From assembly GCA_002304785.1 (NCBI GenBank), contig DBMG01000192.1, positions 20,760 through 26,062 on the forward strand: a DNA stretch of 5,303 nucleotides, written 5' to 3'. The position numbers were made by a program, and so were the translations under genes. The notes under the pieces are model-generated. The model was given only the letters and a program-made list of their open reading frames with translations. It searched no databases and had not been told where the DNA came from. The stretch's first letter is position 1. Each line of letters starts with the position of its first letter. Positions 1 through 4,780 of this stretch are shown here, one piece after another. This DNA is from Candidatus Accumulibacter sp. UBA704. GTDB lineage: Bacteria; Pseudomonadota; Gammaproteobacteria; Burkholderiales; Rhodocyclaceae.

Positions 1-54
1 TGCCTGGCCACGGGATTCGTGGCGGGGCAGGGCGTTGCGGCGGTTCTTCCTTGA
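1..54 (+). CDS. 3' end of an unidentified upstream gene (partial)
   Basis: Reading from base 1 in frame gives 17 codons, CLATGFVAGQGVAAVLP, followed by a TGA at 52-54. The peptide is rich in Gly, Ala and Val, as in the tightly packed C-terminus of an enzyme. The GQG tail is faintly reminiscent of thiolase C-termini, but the fragment is far too short to assign and the catalytic Cys context is not there. The other two forward frames are also open across this stretch, so the choice rests on the plausible composition and on the stop lying about 90 bases before the next good start. No function is assigned. Confidence 0.4.
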   Translation, partial: CLATGFVAGQGVAAVLP

Positions 55-143
55 GACTTCTGCGTTGTACGGAAGACATCGGATTCAAGCCTGCGTACCT
101 GTTTTTGGTTAAGATACGCGCTTTCGCTTCGGTCTCTCGTGCC

Positions 144-659
144 ATGTCCCGGTACTCCGGCTTACTCGGTGTTGTAATGTTGTCGTGCTTGATGCTAGGC
201 GCGTGCAGCACGCCGAAAATGGCTCGTGTCTACGAGGATGAGGCGTTCGTGCGCGACGCACCTTTCGAGTACTACAGCAGCCGTGCGCCGGAAAGTGCCT
301 GTGAAATCGGCAAGCGCGCACTGCTCAGCCAGGGCTATCAGGTCGACGATGGCAAGCCGCTGGCCATCCGCGGCGAAAAATACTTCAAGCCGGTTGCCGA
401 TCAGGCGACGAAACTGACGATTACCCTGGTCTGCCTGCCCAGCAGCCTTGGCGCGGTGATCTACGCGAATGCGCTGGAATCGCATTTTCAGCTCAAGTCG
501 CAGGGAACCAGCGCCGGCGTGAGTGTCGCGGGCTTTGGTTCACTGTCGCTTCCGTGGGCGGTTGATAAGGATACGCTGGTCAAGCTTGGAGAAGAAACCG
601 TGACTGCTCCGGAGTTTTACAAGCGATTGTTCGAGCTGATCAAGACGATCGACGGTTAG
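144..659 (+). CDS. DUF2242-type lipoprotein
   Basis: This encodes a 171-residue protein with a lipoprotein signal. A short basic N-terminus (MSRY) is followed by a hydrophobic stretch and the lipobox LGAC at residues 18-21, so Cys21 should be lipidated after signal peptidase II cleavage. A Ser at +2 favours outer-membrane sorting. The rest matches my recollection of the uncharacterised DUF2242 family: an early CEIGKRALLSQGY segment, RGEKYFKP, a central beta-rich ALESHFQLK stretch, GVSVAGFGSLSLP, and a C-terminal ETVTAPEFYKRLF. The frame is open upstream to a TTG at 51 that overlaps the previous stop, but the ATG at 144 is preferred because it puts the signal peptide at the terminus. No strong Shine-Dalgarno is visible. 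The biochemical role is unknown; the family name is from memory, not a search. Confidence 0.75.
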   Translation: MSRYSGLLGVVMLSCLMLGACSTPKMARVYEDEAFVRDAPFEYYSSRAPESACEIGKRALLSQGYQVDDGKPLAIRGEKYFKPVADQATKLTITLVCLPSSLGAVIYANALESHFQLKSQGTSAGVSVAGFGSLSLPWAVDKDTLVKLGEETVTAPEFYKRLFELIKTIDG

Positions 660-695
660 CGGGCTTTGGCTCGAAACTGGCTGCTACTAAGGCTC

Positions 696-704
696 TGCTA
701 TACT
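696..704 (+). promoter_or_regulatory. Extended -10 promoter for the MBL-fold hydrolase gene
   Basis: TGCTATACT combines the extended -10 TG dinucleotide with TATACT, five of six bases of the sigma-70 -10 consensus. No good -35 hexamer sits at the right distance, as expected for an extended -10 promoter. Transcription would begin near 711, giving a leader of about 27 bases before the ATG at 738. The leader has no obvious Shine-Dalgarno sequence. Confidence 0.55.
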
Positions 705-737
705 CCGTGCCTGTTTTAGACAAATACCCTCGTAGCC

Positions 738-1382
738 ATGGCACTGAAATTCCAGATCGTTCCGGTGACTCCGTTCGAGCAGAACTGCACGCTGCTCTGG
801 TGCGACGAAACCCTGCGTGCGGCCGTGGTCGATCCGGGGGGGGATTTGCGCCGGATCGTCGCCGCCGTTGAAAAGAATGCCCTGCAACTCGAGCGGATTC
901 TGGTCACGCATGGGCATATCGATCACGCCGGCGGCGTTGCCGATCTGGCTGAGCGCTATTCCTTGCCCGTCGAAGGCCCGCACCGGGAAGATCAGTTCTG
1001 GATCGACAACATGCCACAACAGGCGCAGATGTACGGGTTCGCCAATGTCCGTTCCTTTACCCCTGATCGCTGGCTCGGGCAGGGCGACAGCGTCCGTTTC
1101 GGCAACGTCGAAATGCAGGTGCTGCACTGTCCCGGACATACGCCGGGTCACGTGGTCTTTTTCAACGACTCCGCGCGCCTGGCGCTCGTCGGCGATGTGC
1201 TGTTCAAGGGCTCGGTCGGCCGCACCGATTTCCCGAAGGGCGACTTCGATACGCTGATCAATTCGATCCGCCTGAAGCTTTGGCCGCTTGGCGACGACGT
1301 GGCCTTCATTTCCGGCCATGGGCCGATGTCCACCTTTGGCGAAGAACGTCTCAACAACCCGTTCTGCAGCGACTGGTCCTGA
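738..1382 (+). CDS. MBL-fold metallo-hydrolase, YcbL/glyoxalase II-like
   Basis: This is a 214-residue metallo-beta-lactamase-fold hydrolase with the full glyoxalase II-type metal-ligand set: THGHIDH (His58, His60, Asp62, His63), CPGHTPGH (His134), VGDVLF (Asp153) and SGHGP (His194). It also has the GSVGRTDFPKGD segment typical of the short YcbL-like subgroup, and it lacks the long C-terminal substrate-binding domain of classical GloB. By family knowledge it is a cytoplasmic dinuclear Zn/Fe thioesterase-like hydrolase, possibly acting on S-lactoylglutathione or a related thioester; the substrate cannot be read from the sequence. The start ATG at 738 follows an extended -10 promoter. The 3' end overlaps the next gene's frame, suggesting a two-gene transcription unit. 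Confidence 0.9.
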   Translation: MALKFQIVPVTPFEQNCTLLWCDETLRAAVVDPGGDLRRIVAAVEKNALQLERILVTHGHIDHAGGVADLAERYSLPVEGPHREDQFWIDNMPQQAQMYGFANVRSFTPDRWLGQGDSVRFGNVEMQVLHCPGHTPGHVVFFNDSARLALVGDVLFKGSVGRTDFPKGDFDTLINSIRLKLWPLGDDVAFISGHGPMSTFGEERLNNPFCSDWS

Positions 1383-1728
1383 TACACCGCGAACCTACCA
1401 GTTGCTGATCGAGGTTGCCGATCCGGTCCGGGTGCGTATCGGGCGGCTCGGTGAGTTCGTGTTTCCGGCGGGGCTCTACATCTATACCGGAAGCGCGTTG
1501 CGCAACTTCGAGGCGCGCATCGCCCGGCATTTGTCGCCGGCGAAGAAACTGCATTGGCACATCGATTACCTGCTGGCGGCGCATGGTGTTCGCGTACGCC
1601 AGGTCAGGCGTTTAAGCGACGTGGAGTGCCTGGTCAACCAGCGCACTACCGGCGAGGTGGTTGTGCCGGGATTCGGCGCCAGCGATTGCCGCGCCGGCTG
1701 CGCCAGCCATCTGAAGCGAACCCGGTAG
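1318..1728 (+). CDS. DUF123-type GIY-YIG domain protein
   Basis: A small protein, 136 residues from the ATG at 1318, carries one GIY-YIG domain of the DUF123 (COG1833) type. Visible signatures are TYQLLIEV (residues 26-33), IGRLGEFVFPAG (41-52), the GIY-YIG core GLYIYTGSA (52-60), RIARHL (67-72), KKLHWHIDYLL (76-86), the conserved acidic DVECLV (101-106) and the C-terminal GFGASDC (118-124). The family resembles nucleases, but its substrate is not established. The start is uncertain. The domain begins right after the upstream stop, whereas in-frame starts lie inside the hydrolase gene (TTG 1288, ATG 1318, TTG 1336) or slightly into the domain (TTG 1402), and none has a good Shine-Dalgarno. 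Translational coupling to the upstream gene is likely. Confidence 0.82.
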   Translation: MGRCPPLAKNVSTTRSAATGPDTPRTYQLLIEVADPVRVRIGRLGEFVFPAGLYIYTGSALRNFEARIARHLSPAKKLHWHIDYLLAAHGVRVRQVRRLSDVECLVNQRTTGEVVVPGFGASDCRAGCASHLKRTR

Positions 1729-1742
1729 GATTGTTGCCGGGT
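1720..1742. terminator. Hairpin between convergent genes, possible terminator
   Basis: ACCCGG (1720-1725) and CCGGGT (1737-1742) form a perfect 6-bp stem around an 11-base loop that includes the GIY-YIG stop codon. It sits exactly between two convergent genes whose stop codons are only 17 bases apart. Neither strand has a T run after the stem, so it would be a weak or factor-dependent terminator at best. Confidence 0.3.
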
Positions 1743-1745
1743 CGG

Positions 1746-2963
1746 TCAGTCGTGGTTGTCGATGTTGATACGGCTGGCCCAGTAGTAGGCCGTTACCTGC
1801 GACTTGGCGTGGACAGACGGGGGGATGCCGAGTTCTGACAGGATCCGTCCTGCTGCGTCAAAATTGCCGGCTTCTCCGGCGGAGATCGCGGTAAGCAGTT
1901 GGCCGAGAACCCCGTCGTCGGTCGGATTGTTCAAGGCATCGACGACTTCATCCTGAAGCGGGATCTCTTTCAGGATTTCGTTCATCGGCAGGTTGATCAG
2001 CACGCCGAGCAGCGAGAACAGGCCGGTCATGAAGGCGTTGTCGCTGAGTTCCGGCACATCCGGGATGGGATCGATGGCGGCGCTCAGGAGCTCCATCTGG
2101 CGTCCACGCGCTGCGGCCAACTGCATCAGGGGGTTCGGCGTGTTGCCATCGGCCAGGTTGTTGGCGTAGATCAGCAGTTGCAGCCAGCGCTGGAGCTGGC
2201 GGCGCCCGAGGATCGCAATGGCCTGCGAGAAGTTGCTGATCTTGGTCCGCGCCCCGACGGCGACGGAGTTGACCAAGCGCAACAAGTTGTAGGAGAGCTT
2301 GGCTTCTTCGCGGAAGATGGCTTCGATTTCGCGCGTATCGCCATCCTGCTTGACCAGATTGAGCAACTTGAGCAGCTTGAGCCGGGCGAGATCGGGTTCC
2401 TTGCCCAGTTCAGGATTCGGAGTGGTCAGAAAGTGGCTCCCCGCCCATTCGACTCCTTTTTCGGCCAGCCAGCCAAACATTTCGTAGGATTCGACGTGCG
2501 TTGCAATTTTCCGGAATCCGGCGTCGTTGGCATAAATCAGGTCGAGGGCCGAGAAGTCCTGGCGCGCAACGGTGGCGTCGAAGCTTATGGCGTTGAACGC
2601 GGCGAGGGGGATTCTGCGCAGAATCTCCGAGTGCTCGATTTGCAGGGCCAGCGACTTGCCACGGTTATGGAGCGCCTTGCATTGTGCGATTACCGGGTCG
2701 ATTTCCAGGATCGATGCTGGCAGGGCGAAGGTGATCCGGTTGCTGTCCAGGGTTTTGAGAAAATCGTCCTGCAACAGGAAATCCGGGTTGATTGGCACGA
2801 CCAAGGGCAGCATTTCGGCCAGTGGCGCCGCGGCCGAATTGATAAAACACTGGACGAACGCGGAAGCATCGGAGTTCGGCAGGGATTCGGACTGCCAATC
2901 GAGTGCCGCCCAACTGCGGTCGGCGGCAACAATCGGTCGGAAAAAGAAGTAAGGGGCTGGCAT
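1746..2963 (-). CDS. Degenerate EAL plus HDOD domain signalling protein (YuxH/COG3434-like)
   Basis: This encodes 405 residues from the ATG at 2963; a TTG at 2981 would add six residues. Residues 1 to about 185 follow the fold order of the EAL domain in YuxH-like proteins: FFFRPIVAADRS matches the usual FLGRQPI(L/V)DR start, LALQIEHSEI and AISFDATVA are the central strands, and IATHVESYEMFGWLAEKGVEWAGSHFL matches the usual KVET-GFD-QGYFF region. The EAL triplet is absent (ALDWQS in its place) and the QGYF segment reads AGSHF, so phosphodiesterase activity is unlikely. Residues about 193-385 form an HDOD domain (REEAKLSYNLLRLVNS, AIAILGRRQLQRWL, FMTGLFSLLGVL). The family is linked to signalling and motility. 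Neither start has a well-placed Shine-Dalgarno. A sigma-28-like promoter lies upstream, supporting a motility-linked role. Confidence 0.88.
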   Translation of the reverse strand: MPAPYFFFRPIVAADRSWAALDWQSESLPNSDASAFVQCFINSAAAPLAEMLPLVVPINPDFLLQDDFLKTLDSNRITFALPASILEIDPVIAQCKALHNRGKSLALQIEHSEILRRIPLAAFNAISFDATVARQDFSALDLIYANDAGFRKIATHVESYEMFGWLAEKGVEWAGSHFLTTPNPELGKEPDLARLKLLKLLNLVKQDGDTREIEAIFREEAKLSYNLLRLVNSVAVGARTKISNFSQAIAILGRRQLQRWLQLLIYANNLADGNTPNPLMQLAAARGRQMELLSAAIDPIPDVPELSDNAFMTGLFSLLGVLINLPMNEILKEIPLQDEVVDALNNPTDDGVLGQLLTAISAGEAGNFDAAGRILSELGIPPSVHAKSQVTAYYWASRINIDNHD

Positions 2964-2993
2964 GTCGAAGTAAAAACCCAAATTGCTCTGGTT

Positions 2994-3022
2994 AGATCCT
3001 CCCGGCGGGGAGGTCTTTATTT
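2994..3022 (+). terminator. Strong hairpin with T-rich tail, terminator-like on the + strand
   Basis: CCTCCC (2998-3003) pairs with GGGAGG (3008-3013) around a four-base loop, and the stem extends by AGA/TCT past one unpaired base. The + strand continues TCTTTATTTA, a U-rich tail typical of intrinsic terminators. No + strand gene ends nearby, so it could stop read-through from the hydrolase/GIY-YIG unit, which would be antisense to the EAL-HDOD gene, and so insulate rlmD. On the minus strand the same bases form a leader hairpin burying a GGGAGG Shine-Dalgarno-like motif. A 7-bp inverted repeat, GGTTAGA (2990-2996) and TCTAACC (3033-3039), flanks it. Confidence 0.5.
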
Positions 3023-3040
3023 AGTGCCCGATTCTAACCT

Positions 3041-3067
3041 ATATCGGTAGAACCATCGGAAACTGTA
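3041..3067 (-). promoter_or_regulatory. Sigma-28 (FliA)-type promoter for the EAL-HDOD gene
   Basis: On the minus strand TACAGTTT (3067-3060) is followed by exactly 11 bases and then ACCGATAT (3048-3041). The enterobacterial FliA consensus is TAAAGTTT-N11-GCCGATAA, so 7 of 8 and 6 of 8 positions match with the right spacing. The predicted start near 3034 gives a leader of about 70 bases containing the 2994-3016 hairpin. No convincing sigma-70 -35/-10 pair is visible for this gene. Confidence 0.6.
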
Positions 3068-3117
3068 GGCCTGATGAACGCCCGAGAACCGCATGGACCA
3101 AGGGTTTTCAGAGGTAT

Positions 3118-3146
3118 TTCACCGATGGCCGAATGAAAGATAAAAT
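3118..3146 (+). promoter_or_regulatory. Sigma-70 promoter for rlmD
   Basis: TTCACC (3118-3123, four of six to TTGACA) and TAAAAT (3141-3146, five of six to TATAAT) are separated by the optimal 17 bases. Transcription would start near 3153, about 20 bases before the rlmD ATG at 3173. This argues against the in-frame TTG at 3155 as the translation start. Confidence 0.5.
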
Positions 3147-3172
3147 CACTGATTTTGTCTCGGGGCTGCGGC

Positions 3173-4474
3173 ATGCCGGTTGGAATCATTGAATCTCTGG
3201 ATCACGAGGCGCGTGGGATCACGCGGCTCGAAGGCAAAACGGTATTTGTCGAAGGCGCCTTGCCCGGCGAGCGCGTCGAATATTCCAGTTACCGGAAAAA
3301 GCCGACCTACGAGATCGCGCGGGTAGACAGAATCCTCAAAGCCTCATCCAGCCGTGTCGAGCCGAAGTGTCCGCATTTTGGCGTATGCGGCGGATGCAGC
3401 ATGCAGCACCTGGATCCGGCGGCGCAGGTGGCGGCCAAGCAGCGCGTGCTCGAATCTAATCTTTGGCATCTGGGCCGGCTGGTTGCCGAGCAACTCTATG
3501 CGCCGATTCATGGCTCGCAGTGGGGGTACCGCTTCCGGGCCCGGTTGTCGGCACGCATGGTGCCGAAGAAGGGGGGCATGCTGATCGGCTTCCACGAACG
3601 CAAGAGCAGCTACGTGGCCGACATGCACGTCTGTCCCAACCTGCCACAACACGTTTCCGACCTGCTGATGCCATTGCGCGAACTGGTAACCGGGCTGTCG
3701 ATCAGCACGGCGATGCCGCAGATCGAGGTGGCTGTCGGCGAATACATGACAGCGCTGGTGCTGCGCATTCTCGAGCCGATCAACGCGGCCGACGAGACGT
3801 TGCTGCGCGCGTTTGCCGACCGCTACGGCGTGGTGTTCTACCTGCAGCCGAAAGGGCCGGCATCGGTCTTCCGCTTCTATCCGCAGGAAGGACCGCAATT
3901 GTCGTATCGTCTCCCCGACTACGACATCGAGCACTGCTTCTCGCCGACGGAGTTTACGCAAGTCAATCACGCGATCAACCGTGTGCTGGTGCGTCGAGCG
4001 ATAACCCTGCTCGATCCGCGCAAGGGTGAGCGAATCGCCGACATGTTCTGCGGTCTGGGCAATTTCACGTTGCCGATCGCCCGATCAGGCGCGCAGGTCG
4101 TGGGGGTCGAAGGCAGCGCGGAACTCGTGCGCCGGGCCGGCGAGAATGCCGCCGCCAACGGACTGGAGGCGCTGGTCGAGTACGGTGTGGCCAATCTTTT
4201 CGAGGCGACGCCGGAAACGCTCGCCGCCTTGGGGCGTTTCGACAAGATGCTCATCGACCCGCCGCGCGAAGGCGCTGTCGAGCTGGTCAAGGCGATTGGC
4301 GACGAGAATGGTCCGCGCCGGATCGTTTACGTTTCCTGCAATCCGGCGACGCTAGCGCGCGACGCCGCGATCCTCGTGCATCAGAAGAATTACCGTCTGC
4401 TAGGTGCCGGGGTGGTGAACATGTTCCCCAATACATCTCACGTCGAATCGATCGCGCTGTTCGAGAAAGCCTGA
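3173..4474 (+). CDS. rlmD: 23S rRNA (uracil-1939-C5)-methyltransferase RlmD
   Basis: This encodes 433 residues from the ATG at 3173, the usual length for RlmD (RumA). The enzyme methylates C5 of U1939 in 23S rRNA with S-adenosylmethionine. Seen in order (numbering from the ATG): an N-terminal TRAM domain (VGIIESLDHEARGI to about residue 60); a [4Fe-4S] cysteine set, CPHFGVCGGC (Cys66, Cys72, Cys75) plus Cys154 in HVCPNL; FTQVN (261-265); the SAM-binding motif DMFCGLGNF (290-298); DPPREG (362-367); the catalytic nucleophile Cys389 in SCNPATLARD; and the C-terminal TSHVESIALF with the general base Glu425. All key residues are present. An in-frame TTG at 3155 would add six residues, but it sits almost at the predicted transcript start, and GGGG at 3162-3165 lies seven bases before the ATG. 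Confidence 0.96.
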   Translation: MPVGIIESLDHEARGITRLEGKTVFVEGALPGERVEYSSYRKKPTYEIARVDRILKASSSRVEPKCPHFGVCGGCSMQHLDPAAQVAAKQRVLESNLWHLGRLVAEQLYAPIHGSQWGYRFRARLSARMVPKKGGMLIGFHERKSSYVADMHVCPNLPQHVSDLLMPLRELVTGLSISTAMPQIEVAVGEYMTALVLRILEPINAADETLLRAFADRYGVVFYLQPKGPASVFRFYPQEGPQLSYRLPDYDIEHCFSPTEFTQVNHAINRVLVRRAITLLDPRKGERIADMFCGLGNFTLPIARSGAQVVGVEGSAELVRRAGENAAANGLEALVEYGVANLFEATPETLAALGRFDKMLIDPPREGAVELVKAIGDENGPRRIVYVSCNPATLARDAAILVHQKNYRLLGAGVVNMFPNTSHVESIALFEKA

Positions 4475-4494
4475 TCGCCACCAGCGATCTTTTT
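4473..4494 (+). terminator. Intrinsic terminator of rlmD
   Basis: GATCGC (4473-4478) and GCGATC (4484-4489) form a perfect 6-bp stem with a five-base loop, followed directly by TTTTT (4490-4494). The 5' arm includes the last two bases of the rlmD stop codon. This is the clearest terminator in the window and separates rlmD from the TRAP gene. Confidence 0.8.
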
Positions 4495-4599
4495 GAAGCC
4501 GGCCTGCAGTTTGATCAAGTTCCATACCCGTTGACGTTCGTCTCAATCTCATTGTTTTCCCGTGCGTTTGTACGCTCCCGGTCGGTTTTTGTTCAAAAA

Positions 4600-4614
4600 T
4601 GGAATAATGTTCCA
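4600..4614. promoter_or_regulatory. IclR-like palindrome upstream of the TRAP promoter
   Basis: TGGAA-TAATG-TTCCA is a perfect 5+5 inverted repeat with a five-base centre. Its arms equal those of the E. coli IclR operator (TGGAAATNATTTCCA), though the inner bases differ. It ends six bases before the -35 hexamer, centred near -48 from the predicted start, a position suited to an activator. The identity of the regulator is inference. Confidence 0.45.
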
Positions 4615-4620
4615 AAAGGG

Positions 4621-4648
4621 TTGACACAATCGATGCAAGCCTTATGCT
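4621..4648 (+). promoter_or_regulatory. Sigma-70 promoter of the TRAP gene
   Basis: A perfect -35 hexamer TTGACA (4621-4626) is followed after 16 bases by TATGCT (4643-4648, four of six to TATAAT). Transcription would start near 4655, giving a leader of about 125 bases. The weak -10 fits a promoter that needs an activator. Confidence 0.6.
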
Positions 4649-4652
4649 CACG

Positions 4653-4690
4653 CTCGTGGTCAGATGGTCAGGCGGTCTGACCAAAACGAG
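4653..4690. promoter_or_regulatory. Cluster of TGGTC half-sites, FadR/GntR-like operator
   Basis: Two tandem TGGTCAG copies (4657-4663 and 4665-4671) are followed by CTGACCA (4677-4683). The second copy and the last one make a perfect TGGTCAG-N5-CTGACCA palindrome. Inside it, CGGTCTGACCA (4673-4683) matches 10 of 11 positions of a TGGTCNGACCA FadR-type site. CTCGT (4653-4657) and ACGAG (4686-4690) extend the symmetry with a three-base bulge. It lies on the predicted transcription start, a repressor position; as RNA it could also fold into a hairpin. Confidence 0.55.
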
Positions 4691-4766
4691 TTTGGCCTGA
4701 GGGAGGTCCATCCGCTTCAAGCTGTCGCGGTTCATTGAATCGCAGCTGTTCTGAATGACTCAATAA

Positions 4767-4772
4767 AAGGAG
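4767..4772 (+). promoter_or_regulatory. Shine-Dalgarno of the TRAP gene
   Basis: AAGGAG lies eight bases before the ATG at 4781, the best ribosome binding site in the window. A GTG at 4778 is in frame and adjacent, but its spacing of five bases is less favourable, so the ATG is chosen. Confidence 0.8.
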
Positions 4773-4780
4773 AAAACGTG

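Larger units (their letters stand above)
4495..4780 (+). promoter_or_regulatory. Long upstream regulatory region of the TRAP gene
   Basis: This stretch, between the rlmD terminator and the TRAP gene, holds no convincing gene; its short ORFs are a few codons long and lack ribosome binding sites. In order it contains a TTTTTG-TT-CAAAAA inverted repeat (4586-4599), an IclR-like palindrome, a -35/-10 promoter, a cluster of TGGTC half-sites, a leader hairpin (AGCTG 4720-4724 with CAGCT 4743-4747) and a Shine-Dalgarno. The first 90 bases or so show nothing recognisable. Confidence 0.6.

Noticed and set aside
84..115. Possible promoter for the lipoprotein gene, TTCAAG and TAAGAT
   Set aside because: Both hexamers match poorly and the spacer is 20 bases; the gene may instead be co-transcribed with the upstream gene.
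687..1319. 210-codon minus-strand open frame over the MBL-fold hydrolase gene
   Set aside because: It is the complement of a gene with all metal-ligand motifs; it has no recognisable domain and no promoter or ribosome binding site.
1899..3050. 383-codon open frame on the + strand across the EAL-HDOD gene
   Set aside because: It is antisense to a gene with clear domain matches. Its translation is rich in Gln, His, Arg, Asp and Gly without family motifs, as expected from the complement of GC-rich codons, and it runs through the terminator-like hairpin.
3053..3128. 7-bp inverted repeat CCATCGG and CCGATGG flanking the rlmD upstream region
   Set aside because: The arms are about 60 bases apart with no further symmetry, and the left arm lies in the spacer of the sigma-28-like promoter; compatible with chance.
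3344..3970. 208-codon minus-strand open frame inside rlmD
   Set aside because: It is the complement of highly conserved RlmD coding sequence; its Arg- and His-rich composition is typical of a shadow frame.
4400..4735. 111-codon minus-strand open frame over the rlmD end and the TRAP upstream region
   Set aside because: It crosses a clear terminator and promoter elements for the + strand and shows no family motif.
4755..4766. Tiny upstream ORF (ATG ACT CAA TAA) just before the TRAP Shine-Dalgarno
   Set aside because: It is only three codons long, has no ribosome binding site and no regulatory amino-acid pattern; most likely chance.
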